Positions 35,424 to 44,550 of a DNA stretch of 64,000 bases are shown here, in pieces; position 1 is the first letter of the stretch; every line of letters starts with the position of its first letter. Location: the NCBI RefSeq assembly GCF_012516395.1, contig NZ_CP051206.1:3886001-3950000 (forward strand), read 5' to 3'. The notes below the pieces were generated by a model, which was not told the DNA's origin, made no database searches, and was given only the letters and a program-made list of their open reading frames with translations. This DNA is from Dolichospermum flos-aquae CCAP 1403/13F. GTDB lineage: Bacteria > Cyanobacteriota > Cyanobacteriia > Cyanobacteriales > Nostocaceae. The translations under genes and the position numbers were made by a program.

Positions 35424-35711
35424 TTATTTATTTACCTCATGATTAAATTCCTTAATACCTCTAGTTGGATCAATTTCCAGTTCTCCGTTTTCTGTATCTT
35501 TGTCTGATAAATTGGGTTCACTAGACTCTCCTATACCAGAAATACTTAATAAAAAATTACTCTCCTCTGGTTCATTATTAATAGCCGCAGGAGTTAAATT
35601 CAGCTTAAAAAGTAAAGATTCAATAAAATCAGCTAATTCAGGAAGTGCTGCCAGTGGAAGTTCATTAATAGCTTGAGATAATTGTTCGTGGGTGAGACTT
35701 ACAGAATCCAT
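35424..35711 (-). CDS. probable antitoxin of the adjacent PIN toxin
   Basis: 95 residues from ATG 35711 (MDSVSLTHEQLSQAINELP). Frames open further upstream to TTG 35756 are less likely, because GAAGG lies 12 bases before this ATG. The N-terminal 40 residues form two helices ending ADFIESLLFKL, as in DUF2281-like antitoxins. The C-terminal half is acidic and probably disordered (SSEPNLSDKDTENGELEIDP), typical of a toxin-neutralising tail. It precedes the PIN gene by 2 bp. Confidence 0.7.
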   Translation of the reverse strand: MDSVSLTHEQLSQAINELPLAALPELADFIESLLFKLNLTPAAINNEPEESNFLLSISGIGESSEPNLSDKDTENGELEIDPTRGIKEFNHEVNK

Positions 35712-36174
35712 AATTGATATCATCCTTCTATCGAAATAACTTTTATCTGTTTTCAAAGAAATTGGTATTAATTTCTTCTTGGTTTTCCTATGCTTATATA
35801 AATTTAGTTTCTACTGTTATATAATAACGCAATTATTCCCCATGCAAACACAAAAACCATTTGTTAGTCTAATTCGGATTAAACCCCTTAAACTTATTAT
35901 ATGTAAAGTTGCACAGAATCATAAAATTCATTAATTAATTCATCCATTTTTATCTGCGTTTATCTGCGGTCAATTATTCTTAAAATCTTATCCAACTCCT
36001 GGATATTGACTGGCTGTACTATTAAGAAATATAAATTAATTGTAAAAAATATCTTAACTTCCTTGTAAATATAGGCTTTTGAGGAATTTGTCATTATTTA
36101 TTAGCCAAGGCTTGACATTATTTATGGTGAATACTACCATAAGTGAAGAGACATTCTTGGTAGGGGCATCTCAG
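35712..36174. other. intergenic stretch upstream of pncB, contains a dispersed repeat
   Basis: About 460 bases with no gene. At about 35910-35980 is the inverted copy of the repeat at 30-105. Reading frames here are short and AT-rich. The promoter of the NAD gene cluster and any operator for its NrtR-like regulator should lie here, but I could not pick out a site with confidence. Confidence 0.45.
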
Positions 36175-36879
36175 ATGACAACTTTCCTAGATATAGACTA
36201 TGAAAGGAAAAATCCCGAATTAAATCTCAGTTGTGAGGATTACAGCTTACTAACAGACCTTTATCAGCTAACAATGACAGCTTGTTATGTCGGTGAAGGT
36301 ATAGAACAAAAGATGGAATTATCTGGAGTTAGGTTAGATTCTGGAGATCTAGTCAGTTTATCAAAACAAGTGCGATCGCTCTTACCTAATATATCAATTT
36401 TCGCCAGTGGTGATTTAGATGAATGGGAAATTAGCCGACTGAAGAAAGAAGGTGCAGAAATTGATAGCTATGGATTAGGGACAAAATTAGTGACAGGTTC
36501 ACCAGTAAATGGAGTTTATAAACTGGTAGATATTGAAGGAATTCCCGTCATGAAAGAATCAAGTGGCAAATTAACTTATCCAGGTAAAAAACAAATTTTT
36601 CGTTCTTTGATAGATGGTAAATTAGAGAAAGATAAACTAGGTTTAATGACTGAAACTTCTGAAAATTCCCAACCCTTATTACAGTTAGTCATGAAATCAG
36701 GTAAACCATTACAAGCAACAGAAACTTTAACAATAGTTCGTCAACGAACTGCGGCATCAGTTGCTAGTTTACCAGCAGAAACAAGAAGATTAGAAAATCC
36801 CACTTCCGTCAAAATTGAAATATCAGAACCATTACAGAAATTGACAAATAAAATGAAAAGAAGAGATAAATTAATATAA
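36175..36879 (+). pseudogene. pncB: nicotinate phosphoribosyltransferase with large internal deletion
   Basis: The reading frame is open but codes for only about 235 residues, whereas the family has about 450. The N-terminal part (LSCEDYSLLTDLYQLTMTAC) jumps at YVGEGIEQKMELSG directly to the C-terminal phosphate-site part (VRLDSGDLVSLSKQ, IFASGDLDEWEI, GAEIDSYGLGTKLVTGSPV). About 200 residues with the substrate-binding core and the regulatory His are missing. ATG 36175 has GGTAGGGG upstream; an ATG at 36124 is also in frame. It would have made nicotinate mononucleotide. Neighbours nadD, nrtR-like and nadE are intact, so nicotinate salvage may be lost. Confidence 0.75.
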
Positions 36880-36961
36880 TTTCTCTTACCTCTGCGCCCT
36901 CTGCGTCTCTGTGGTTCGTTTAAATTACTCTAAAAATTGCAAAAAAGCAGAATCAAAAATC

Positions 36962-37552
36962 ATGAAAATTGCTTTATTTGGTACAAGTGCAGATCCTCCA
37001 ACTGCTGGACATTTAATAATTCTCAAATGGTTATCTGAACGTTATGATTGGGTAGCTGTATGGGCTGCGGATAATCCCATGAAGTCCCAACAAACGCCTT
37101 TACCACACAGGGCAGCAATGTTAGAACTGTTAATTAAAGATATTAATGTTGCTAACCAAAATATTGCCTTAGAACAAGATTTAAGTAGTTGGAAAACTCT
37201 AGAAACTGTAGGTAAAGCAAAATTAAAATGGGGAGAAAATATTGAATATACTTTAGTAATTGGTGCTGATTTAGTAAATCAATTACCGCGCTGGTATCAT
37301 GTTGAAGATTTATTACAACAAGTGCAATTACTGGTAATTCCCAGACCAGGATATATAATAGATGATTCTGGTTTAGATAAAGTTAAACAAATTGGCGGAA
37401 AAATTGCCATTGCTAATTTGATTGGTTTAGATGTTTCCTCTACCGCTTTCCGTGAACAAGGAGATATTAATACTCTCACACCTCCCGTCATTGCCTACAT
37501 TCATCAACAGCATTTGTACGAATGCCAATACGTAACCAAAAAAAGATTTTAA
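36962..37552 (+). CDS. nadD: nicotinate-nucleotide adenylyltransferase (NadD-like)
   Basis: Transfers AMP to nicotinate mononucleotide to make deamido-NAD. About 196 residues from ATG 36962 (MKIALFGTSADPPTAGHLI). The nucleotidyltransferase motif appears as GTSADPPTAGH, the (H/T)xGH variant. NPMKSQQTPLPHRAAML near 40 and LGADLVNQLPRWYH-like sequence near 100 follow the NadD pattern, and a C-terminal DVSSTAFRE replaces the usual ISSTxIR. The next gene starts 31 bp before this stop, so the two are coupled. Confidence 0.87.
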   Translation: MKIALFGTSADPPTAGHLIILKWLSERYDWVAVWAADNPMKSQQTPLPHRAAMLELLIKDINVANQNIALEQDLSSWKTLETVGKAKLKWGENIEYTLVIGADLVNQLPRWYHVEDLLQQVQLLVIPRPGYIIDDSGLDKVKQIGGKIAIANLIGLDVSSTAFREQGDINTLTPPVIAYIHQQHLYECQYVTKKRF

Positions 37553-38268
37553 ACCCCATAAATCAACAACCTTTAGCTGATTTTAAAGTTGGTGTTGATA
37601 ATGTGATTTTTTCTGTAGATACTGCCCAAAATCGGTTGTTAGTTCTCTTAGTCATGCGACAGCAAGAACCATTTTTAAATCATTGGAGTCTTCCTGGCAC
37701 TTTAGTTTGTCAAGGAGAATCTTTAGAAGATGCTGCTTATCGGATTATGGCTGAGAAAATAAAGGTAAATAATCTTTATTTAGCACAACTTTATACTTTT
37801 GGTGGTCCAAATCGTGACCCCAGGGAAAAAATTGATAGCTACGGAGTCCGTTATTTATCAGTTAGTTATTTTGCCTTAGTCAGATTTGAAGAAGCAGAAT
37901 TAATTGCTGATAAAGTCGCAGGTATTGCTTGGTATCCTGTCAAACAATTACCACAATTAGCATTTGACCACAATGAAATTATTACCTATGGACATGGAAG
38001 ATTAAAAAACAAATTAGAATATAGTCCAGTAGCTTTTGAAGTCTTACCAGAAACTTTTACCTTAAACGATTTGTATCAACTATACACCACAGTTTTAGGG
38101 GAAAATTTTGCCGATTATTCTAATTTTCGAGCGCGGTTACTAAAGTTAGGTTTTTTATCAGATACCGGAATTAAAGTATCACGAGGTGCGGGTCGTCCTG
38201 CCAGTTTGTATAAGTTTGATAAAGAAGCATTCGCACCCTTTAAAGATAAACCTTTGGTGTTTATTTAA
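37522..38268 (+). CDS. nrtR: NrtR-type regulator of NAD metabolism (Nudix-like plus winged helix)
   Basis: 248 residues in two parts. Residues 20-165 have a Nudix fold (VDNVIFSVDTAQNRLLVLLV; WSLPGTLVCQGESLEDAAYR), but the Nudix box is degenerate: RIMAEK stands where RExxEE is expected, so hydrolysis is unlikely. Residues 170-248 form a winged helix (FTLNDLYQLYTTVLGENFAD; FRARLLKLGFLSDTG; GRPASLYKF). This combination defines NrtR, which senses ADP-ribose-type ligands and represses NAD genes. Its position between nadD and nadE fits. It overlaps nadD by 31 bp. Confidence 0.85.
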   Translation: MPIRNQKKILNPINQQPLADFKVGVDNVIFSVDTAQNRLLVLLVMRQQEPFLNHWSLPGTLVCQGESLEDAAYRIMAEKIKVNNLYLAQLYTFGGPNRDPREKIDSYGVRYLSVSYFALVRFEEAELIADKVAGIAWYPVKQLPQLAFDHNEIITYGHGRLKNKLEYSPVAFEVLPETFTLNDLYQLYTTVLGENFADYSNFRARLLKLGFLSDTGIKVSRGAGRPASLYKFDKEAFAPFKDKPLVFI

Positions 38269-38353
38269 AGAATAATCGTAGCTTGCTTCCCGAAGGGTAC
38301 GCAGATAAACGCGGATAAATACGGATGATTATCTATTCTTTATTCTCTTTTTT

Positions 38354-40051
38354 ATGATCATGAAAATTGCTATTGCTCAAATTAATCCTATTATTGGTGA
38401 CTTACCAGGAAATACTCAAAAAATCCTGGAAATGTCACAACAAGCAGCATCAGAAAATGTTCGTTTATTATTAACACCTGAATTATCAATTTGTGGTTAT
38501 CCACCGAGGGATTTATTAGTTAATCCTAGTTTTATAGAAGTAATTGATAACACATTGCAAAAATTAGCTGAAGATTTACCTGCAAATTTAGCTGTATTAG
38601 TGGGAACTGTTGTTAAAAATTCCCAAGCGCACATTTCTGGAGGAAAAAATTTATTTAATAGCATTGCTTTATTAGAAAATGGTAAAATTCAGCAATTTTT
38701 CCATAAAAGGCTATTACCTACCTATGATGTTTTTGATGAAAAACGCTATTTTGAACCAGGAGTAGAAGCCAATTATTTTATATTAGATCATCTGAAAATT
38801 GGTGTAACAATTTGCGAAGATTTATGGAATGATGAGGAATTTTGGGGTAAGCGGAGTTACGCGGTTAATCCTATTGCTGATTTAGCAAATTTAGGAGTAG
38901 ATTTAATTGTGAATTTATCCGCTTCACCTTACACTGTTGGTAAACAACATCTGCGAGAAGCGATGTTAAAACATAGTGTAGTTAATTTTCAGCAACCGAT
39001 TATTTATACAAATCAAGTTGGTGGAAATGATGATTTAGTTTTTGACGGACGCAGTTTTGCTTTAAATAAACAAGGTGAAATTGTTTGTCGTGCAAAAGGT
39101 TTTGTATCTGACTTTTTGACTGTTGAATTTAATAGCAATAAACAAGATTTAGATTTCGGTGATATTTCTCCTGTTGATGAATCTGAAGATGAGGAAATTT
39201 GGAATGCTTTGGTTTTGGGAGTAAAAGATTATGTTGGTAAATGTCGCTTTTCTAAAGTATTATTGGGTTTAAGTGGAGGAGTTGATTCCGCTTTAGTTGC
39301 GGCTATTGCGACTGCGGCATTAGGAAAGGAAAATGTGATTGGTGTGTTAATGCCTTCTCCCTATAGTTCGGAACATTCGATTAGTGATGCTTTAACATTA
39401 GCAGCAAATTTAGATATTCAAACTCAACTTTTACCTATTGGGGAATTAATGGCAGGTTTTGATAATTCCCTAGATGAATTATTTGCAGGAACAGAATTTG
39501 GGATTGCGGAAGAAAACCTGCAATCTCGAATTCGTGGTAATTTATTAATGGCAATTTCTAATAAATTTGGCTATCTACTTTTATCTACTGGCAACAAATC
39601 AGAAGTTGCTGTTGGTTATTGCACCCTTTATGGTGATATGAATGGTGGTTTATCAGTCATTGCTGATGTTCCCAAAACTCGCGTTTATTCTATCTGCAAA
39701 TGGTTAAATTCTCATCAACAAAAAGAAGTTATTCCCGAAAATATTCTCACGAAAGCACCAAGCGCAGAACTTAAACCGGGTCAAGTTGACCAAGATTCTC
39801 TTCCACCTTATGAAATTTTAGATGATATTCTCGACCGTTTGATTCATCAACATCAATCAGCAACAGAAATTATTAGCGCAGGTCATGAACCGGCAATTGT
39901 AGATAGAGTATTACAATTATTATCTCGTGCGGAGTTTAAACGCCGACAAGCAGCACCGGGATTAAAAATTACTGACCGCGCTTTTGGGACTGGTTGGAGA
40001 ATGCCTATTGCTAGTAGTTGGTCAGCGTTGAGGAATACTTCTTCTCCATAA
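38354..40051 (+). CDS. nadE: glutamine-dependent NAD+ synthetase
   Basis: Converts deamido-NAD to NAD with ATP, taking ammonia from glutamine. 565 residues: an N-terminal nitrilase-type glutaminase (LLLTPELSICGYPPRDLL with catalytic Glu; HKRLLPTYDVFDEKRYF with Lys; GVTICEDLWND with Cys). The C-terminal synthetase has the PP-loop LLGLSGGVDSALVAAI near residue 305, then LLLSTGNKSEVAVGYCTLYG near 415 and KAPSAELKPGQVDQDSLPPY near 470. Both catalytic sets are complete. The start could be ATG 38354 or ATG 38360. Confidence 0.95.
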   Translation: MIMKIAIAQINPIIGDLPGNTQKILEMSQQAASENVRLLLTPELSICGYPPRDLLVNPSFIEVIDNTLQKLAEDLPANLAVLVGTVVKNSQAHISGGKNLFNSIALLENGKIQQFFHKRLLPTYDVFDEKRYFEPGVEANYFILDHLKIGVTICEDLWNDEEFWGKRSYAVNPIADLANLGVDLIVNLSASPYTVGKQHLREAMLKHSVVNFQQPIIYTNQVGGNDDLVFDGRSFALNKQGEIVCRAKGFVSDFLTVEFNSNKQDLDFGDISPVDESEDEEIWNALVLGVKDYVGKCRFSKVLLGLSGGVDSALVAAIATAALGKENVIGVLMPSPYSSEHSISDALTLAANLDIQTQLLPIGELMAGFDNSLDELFAGTEFGIAEENLQSRIRGNLLMAISNKFGYLLLSTGNKSEVAVGYCTLYGDMNGGLSVIADVPKTRVYSICKWLNSHQQKEVIPENILTKAPSAELKPGQVDQDSLPPYEILDDILDRLIHQHQSATEIISAGHEPAIVDRVLQLLSRAEFKRRQAAPGLKITDRAFGTGWRMPIASSWSALRNTSSP

Positions 40052-40146
40052 TTTTTACTGGCTAAATCTGTTGACTTAGTAGGGAAACACGAACTACCAT
40101 AAATTGGTCTGTTGATTAACAGTAGCAAAAATTTGTTTATTAGCCT

Positions 40147-41064
40147 ATGACCACCATGACTAACACTATTAATCCACAGCATAAATTGCGAGGTTTTAGT
40201 ATCATCAACCCTACCAAAATATTAATAGGTATAATTGCCACTGTTCCCATAGCTTTAGGCTTACCCGCAAAAGCTTTAGAAATACAGGTATTACCTAAAA
40301 ATCCCCAATTGGGAGATACAATTTCCGTAGTAATTGAGGCAGATTCCCAAGAAAAGATTAGTAACCCCACAGTAACAGTTGGGGAAACAACATATCCAGC
40401 TTTTGAAATTGCCCCTCGTCAATACCGTTCTTTTATTCCCACAACTCCCTTAGAAAAAGCTGGAGTGAGAACAATCAGAATTTCCCAAGACGGACAAGAA
40501 CAAAACTTATCAATAAAAGTGCGCGATCGCAAATTTCCCGTGCAACGCATCACCTTACCACCCGGAAAAGCTGGAGTTAATGCTACCGAATACGAACTCA
40601 AGCGAGTAAAAGAATTAAAAGCCTTACAAACACCGAAAAAATATTGGCATGGCCTGTTTCTCACCCCCAACGCGGGGCGAACCTCTACTAAATATGGTGT
40701 CCGTCGCTACTACAATGGCGAATTTGCCAATGACTACTACCATCGTGGACAAGACTATGCAGGAGCAACAGGTTCATCTGTAGTTACCCCAGCGGCGGGG
40801 AAAGTGGCTTTAGTTGGTACAGTATCCCAAGGCTTCCGCGTTCATGGTAACGTAGTCGGCATTGATCACGGTCAAGGTGTTATCAGTATTTTCATGCACC
40901 TAAGTCGGATTGATGTCAAAGAAGGTGATTTTGTGCAAGCAGGGCAAAAAATTGGTGCAGTCGGTTCAACTGGCGCATCTACCGGACCACACTTACACTG
41001 GGGTTTGTATGTAAACGGACAATCTGTTGATCCAATCCCTTGGAAATCTCAACAAATTGATTAA
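40147..41064 (+). CDS. M23-family peptidoglycan endopeptidase
   Basis: 305-residue secreted protein. A hydrophobic segment at about 26-44, ending in PAKALE, looks like a signal peptide. Residues 45-135 form a beta-rich stalk (LEIQVLPKNPQLGDTISVVI). The C-terminal LytM/M23 domain has the zinc ligands H198 and D202 in YYHRGQDYAG, His in IFMHLS, and HLHWG near 281. The set is complete, so it should cleave peptidoglycan cross-bridges. A single gene after nadE. Cell-division or septal remodelling roles are possible. Confidence 0.9.
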   Translation: MTTMTNTINPQHKLRGFSIINPTKILIGIIATVPIALGLPAKALEIQVLPKNPQLGDTISVVIEADSQEKISNPTVTVGETTYPAFEIAPRQYRSFIPTTPLEKAGVRTIRISQDGQEQNLSIKVRDRKFPVQRITLPPGKAGVNATEYELKRVKELKALQTPKKYWHGLFLTPNAGRTSTKYGVRRYYNGEFANDYYHRGQDYAGATGSSVVTPAAGKVALVGTVSQGFRVHGNVVGIDHGQGVISIFMHLSRIDVKEGDFVQAGQKIGAVGSTGASTGPHLHWGLYVNGQSVDPIPWKSQQID

Positions 41065-41241
41065 GTTTCTCATCTTCAATATCTTTGCCATAGGCTTTTT
41101 TCAATTTGGCGAAGGTATTGATATTGTGACTTTTTTAGCCCAAAATACTTATATGTAAGTGGTATAATTTGGTAAGATAAATAATTCAGTAGCACAGTAA
41201 TAGGGGACTTCAAACCCTGATTTATTCCCTAATCTGGACTA

Positions 41242-41295
41242 ATTCTGCTATTGTATTCTGGGTGATTGATTCTGCTATTGTATTCTGGGTGATTG
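41242..41295. repeat. 27 bp tandem duplication upstream of comFB-like gene
   Basis: The unit TTCTGCTATTGTATTCTGGG plus GTGATTGA occurs twice without a gap. It lies 100 bp upstream of the ComFB-like start, in the likely promoter region; the remaining 41065-41394 shows no gene. Confidence 0.85.
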
Positions 41296-41394
41296 ATAGC
41301 ATATCTGTTTAGTTTGGCTATCGCAAAGTATATATTTATAAGTAGAAATATATACTTTTAACCTGTGTTCCTTCCATACTACCCACAATGTTTT

Positions 41395-41931
41395 ATGAGT
41401 ATTGAAAAAATAGTAGCACAAGCTCTTCAAGATGGTTGCTTGACACCAGCAATGGAAGCAGAAGTTGGGCGGATTTGCGGTAACGCCTCAGAACTGCTAA
41501 CCGAAGAGTACATGGCTTTAGATCGCCTCATGGGGGCATTGTTGACTGGTGAAGTAGTAGCAGTACCTCGCAAACAATTTATCAACGTCATGGAAGAATT
41601 GGTACTCAGCAACGTCATTGCCAAAGTAGCAGAAATTGAAGCAACCAGCGAAATTTCTCTAGATGTGGGCGATATAACCGCCTATGCTCTGAACAGGCTG
41701 CCTCCTCTGTATGCAACGACGGAAGAAGGCGCGAAATATCAACGAGAAAGAGCTAACACAGAACTTGATGCTTTAATATCCCAACAAGTTAGCGAAGCCA
41801 TCTGTAAGTATTTAGATACACCAGATTTCTTCCCAGAACGTCAAGCATTGAACAAGACCACTGGCAATGAAGTTTTAACCCAAGTTAGTACATTGCTTCA
41901 GACCCATGCGGCTAATTTTGAGCCACAATAA
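41395..41931 (+). CDS. ComFB-family protein
   Basis: About 178 residues from ATG 41395 (MSIEKIVAQALQDG); a GTG ten codons earlier is less likely. The central part matches the late-competence ComFB domain: FINVMEELVLSNVI near residue 65, DVGDITAYALNRLPPLYATT near 95-115, and a helical YQRERANTELDALISQQVSE. Cyanobacterial ComFB-like proteins have been described as binding cyclic dinucleotides and affecting motility or cell size. Whether this one does cannot be read here. Soluble, single gene. Confidence 0.85.
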   Translation: MSIEKIVAQALQDGCLTPAMEAEVGRICGNASELLTEEYMALDRLMGALLTGEVVAVPRKQFINVMEELVLSNVIAKVAEIEATSEISLDVGDITAYALNRLPPLYATTEEGAKYQRERANTELDALISQQVSEAICKYLDTPDFFPERQALNKTTGNEVLTQVSTLLQTHAANFEPQ

Positions 41932-41973
41932 TTGATAAACCTCGTCCAAGTTGAAAACTGGAGTTTTTCAAAA

Positions 41974-42015
41974 GGGAACAGGGAACAGGGAACAGGGAAC
42001 AGGGAACAGGGAAGA
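41974..42015. repeat. tandem heptamer array GGGAACA
   Basis: Five to six consecutive GGGAACA units downstream of the ComFB-like gene, another STRR-type array. Non-coding. Confidence 0.85.
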
Positions 42016-42108
42016 GTATAGGATTTGGGAATAAAACCCAATTAAGAAAAAACTATGGGTTTCAAAGTAAACGCGGTTTAATTGACAATTATCAATTACT
42101 TAATATTT

Positions 42109-42810
42109 TTATTCACGAACTGATACCTGTGTGCCGATATTTACTTGGCTATACAGCATTCTCACGTCAGAATTACGCATTCTTAGACAACCATGAGAAA
42201 CTGCCGCTCCTACCAAGTCAACATTTGGTGTCCCGTGAAAGCCAATTTCATTCCGGCCGTCTGACCAAAAACCAATCCATCTATCCCCCAAAGGACTATC
42301 AGTACCACCCTCAAAGATAGCTCCTGTAATTGGATGTCGCCAGATAGGATGATGTTCTTTGTGGATAATTTTAAAATCGCCAGTTGGTGTTTCCCAGCCC
42401 TTTTTACCGATAGCGATTGGGTAACTAGCTATAACCTCATCATATCGAGAAACATAAACACGGCGATCGCTTAAATCTACAACTACTTTAGTTGCATTTA
42501 AGTCCGGTACTGATGGCTTTGGATTATTAACTGGATCTGTAACAGCATCCAGGCTTGATTTCTGTGTTTTCCAGGGAGAATCCAAGTTAATCACCGCAGC
42601 TTTTTGGGGAGAGGTAGGTACAGAAGCCGCAATGGCACTACTCCCAATTTCCACTGGTGAACCCTGGGGATAAACCTCTGTGGATGCAGATTGATTTAAC
42701 TGCCCTGTTGTTCTCATCGTTTGCCAATGGACAGCCAGAGATAAAATTGCTGTACCAAAACAGAGAAACATGACCATACTCGCTACAGATTCATTTCTTG
42801 CCATTGCCAT
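42109..42810 (-). CDS. L,D-transpeptidase (YkuD domain)
   Basis: 233 residues with an N-terminal membrane segment (about 10-30), a Ser/Pro-rich linker to about 105, then the YkuD catalytic domain: VVVDLSDRRVYVSR, PIAIGKKGWETPTGDFKI, IGFHGTPNVDLVGAAVSHGC with RMRNSDV after the catalytic Cys near residue 211. It would form 3-3 cross-links or attach proteins in peptidoglycan on the periplasmic side. Complete motif, usual length. Divergent from the sigma-factor gene to the right. Confidence 0.92.
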   Translation of the reverse strand: MAMARNESVASMVMFLCFGTAILSLAVHWQTMRTTGQLNQSASTEVYPQGSPVEIGSSAIAASVPTSPQKAAVINLDSPWKTQKSSLDAVTDPVNNPKPSVPDLNATKVVVDLSDRRVYVSRYDEVIASYPIAIGKKGWETPTGDFKIIHKEHHPIWRHPITGAIFEGGTDSPLGDRWIGFWSDGRNEIGFHGTPNVDLVGAAVSHGCLRMRNSDVRMLYSQVNIGTQVSVRE

Positions 42811-43085
42811 CGCCTATTATTTATCCCTGACATATTTAGCTGGAGGTGAGAATTTTACTGATTAACAATTGACAATTAGCCATTATTTATTGCCTATTAC
42901 CAGTTACTAGTCAAGTATTTAGTGGCCAGTTTTCAATCTGATCACTATTCCCAACCTCACAAAAATTTGATCCGTGTTTTCTTTTGTCTTCCTTTCCCAT
43001 CCCTAATCTTATGACCAATAAAACCCTGAAAACTCCTTTCTATATTTATTTCCGTGTTCCGATTATAAATCCGTCACCTTACTGA

Positions 43086-43113
43086 GGAACTTTTGACCAA
43101 TGATCAAGTCTAA
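43086..43113 (+). promoter_or_regulatory. sigma-E-type ECF promoter upstream of the sigma gene
   Basis: GGAACTT, exactly 15 bases, then GTCTAA. This equals the group ECF02/sigma-E consensus at both elements and the spacing. It lies 33 bp before the start codon of an ECF sigma factor, so autoregulation is likely. No other sequence of this type was seen in the 42811-43145 gap. Confidence 0.7.
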
Positions 43114-43145
43114 TAGGAAGGAGTGATTTAAAGCTAGACCGATCC

Positions 43146-43802
43146 ATGAGTCAATCCATTAGTGTATCTTGGTCAACAGTTGATGCCACCTACCCAGCAG
43201 CATCGGTGCAAGTTGACAAACTCTCAAACCACGACCTTATTTTACGCTGTCAAGTCGGATTGCGTCCAGACCGTGCTGCCTTTTCAGAACTATTGCGCCG
43301 CTATCAGACTCAAGTTGATCGAGTTTTATATCATTTAGCCCCCGATTGGTCTGATAGAGCCGATTTAGCCCAGGAAGTTTGGATTCGTGTCTACCGAAAT
43401 ATTAACCGACTACAAGAACCTGCCAAGTTCCGAGGTTGGTTAAGTCGGATTGCCACTAATTTGTTTTATGATGAATTACGTAAACGCAAACGGGTAGCCA
43501 GTCCTCTCTCCCTAGATGCTCCGCGATTGTTAGCCGACGGGGAAATGGATTGGGAAATTGCCGGTGATACCCCAAGTCCAGATGAGGAAATGACGACCAG
43601 AGAATTTTATGAACAGTTGCGAGAAGCGATCGCTGATTTACCAGAGGTTTTTCGGACTACAATTGTTTTGAGAGAAATTGAAGGACTGGCCTATGAAGAA
43701 ATCGCCGAAATTACCGGAGTTTCCCTGGGAACGGTGAAATCTAGAATAGCCAGAGCCAGATCAAGATTACAAACTCAATTGCAAACCTATCTAGATACAT
43801 AA
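43146..43802 (+). CDS. sigG: ECF-type RNA polymerase sigma factor
   Basis: 218 residues. Region 2 spans about 45-115 (FSELLRRYQTQVDRVLYHLA; ADLAQEVWIRVYRNINRL; FRGWLSRIATNLFYDELRKRKR) and region 4 about 155-210 (AIADLPEVFRTTIVLREIEG; YEEIAEITGVSLGTVKSRIARAR). There is no region 1 or 3, so it belongs to the ECF group, closest to RpoE/SigW-type proteins and to what is called SigG in Anabaena; the symbol is tentative. The gene is followed after about 115 bp by its likely anti-sigma factor. Confidence 0.88.
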   Translation: MSQSISVSWSTVDATYPAASVQVDKLSNHDLILRCQVGLRPDRAAFSELLRRYQTQVDRVLYHLAPDWSDRADLAQEVWIRVYRNINRLQEPAKFRGWLSRIATNLFYDELRKRKRVASPLSLDAPRLLADGEMDWEIAGDTPSPDEEMTTREFYEQLREAIADLPEVFRTTIVLREIEGLAYEEIAEITGVSLGTVKSRIARARSRLQTQLQTYLDT

Positions 43803-43918
43803 TCTACATCATGTTTCCTCAATTTTATGGCAGATTTTAAGAAATATTAAGGACTGTCAACGAAAATATATATTTTCTGCCATTGAGAAGCAAAAATGAA
43901 TCAACAGGTACTATAAAT

Positions 43919-44380
43919 ATGGAGAAGCGCGATTGTTTCGAGTTATTAAGTGCTTACCTGGATGGCGAAGTCACAGCTACTGAACGCAGACAAGTTGAAG
44001 AGTGGCTTTCAACTGATACTTCTATTAAGTGCTTGTATAAGAGACTGTTAAATCTTAGAAAGGGTTTACATGACATCCCTGTTCCCGCAACTGCTCAGTC
44101 ATCAGAGGTAACGATTAACCAAGTTTTAACGCGTGTTAATCGCCGTTATCGCTTGAACTGGATGTTAGGTGGTGCAGCCGCTGCGGCTTGTATTCTGGGA
44201 ACAATATCTGGTTTATTCCCAGGTAATTCCAGAATGGTAGAAATAGCCACAACACAACCAACAGAATTAACACCAACAGCCACAGATTCGCCTTTAATGG
44301 TGGCTTTAAATAACCCAGTCATTGAAATTCCCAAAACAGCAATAGCTCCCACCGAAAAGCCAGTTAATAACCTCAATTAA
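43919..44380 (+). CDS. membrane-bound anti-sigma factor
   Basis: About 153 residues from ATG 43919 (MEKRDCFELLSAYLDGEV); an earlier ATG 12 codons upstream is less likely. Residues 1-75 match the anti-sigma zinc-finger-like domain (ELLSAYLDGEVTATERRQVE), but the His-x3-Cys-x2-Cys zinc motif is not complete, as in many cyanobacterial members. One membrane span at about 88-106 (MLGGAAAAACILGTISGLF) puts a Thr/Pro-rich tail outside. It would hold the adjacent sigma factor at the membrane until a stress signal releases it. Confidence 0.82.
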   Translation: MEKRDCFELLSAYLDGEVTATERRQVEEWLSTDTSIKCLYKRLLNLRKGLHDIPVPATAQSSEVTINQVLTRVNRRYRLNWMLGGAAAAACILGTISGLFPGNSRMVEIATTQPTELTPTATDSPLMVALNNPVIEIPKTAIAPTEKPVNNLN

Positions 44381-44457
44381 TTACCTGGCGGGTAGACTTT
44401 TTGTAATATCATAAAATACAACCAAGCCCAATCTGGAAATGAGCAGTTTAGCTTGTA

Positions 44458-44491
44458 AACCTCTATGTAATGGCGATTATAGGGGTTTTTT
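44458..44491 (+). terminator. Rho-independent terminator after the sigma/anti-sigma operon
   Basis: AACCTCTAT pairs with ATAGGGGTT (one T:G wobble) around a 12-base loop, and a run of six T follows. Good intrinsic terminator for the plus strand, about 80 bp after the anti-sigma stop. Confidence 0.75.
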
Positions 44492-44550
44492 GATGTCGGT
44501 TAATTTCTTTGCTAGTAATCTTCTAAATTATCTAATGCATTCTTTTAATT

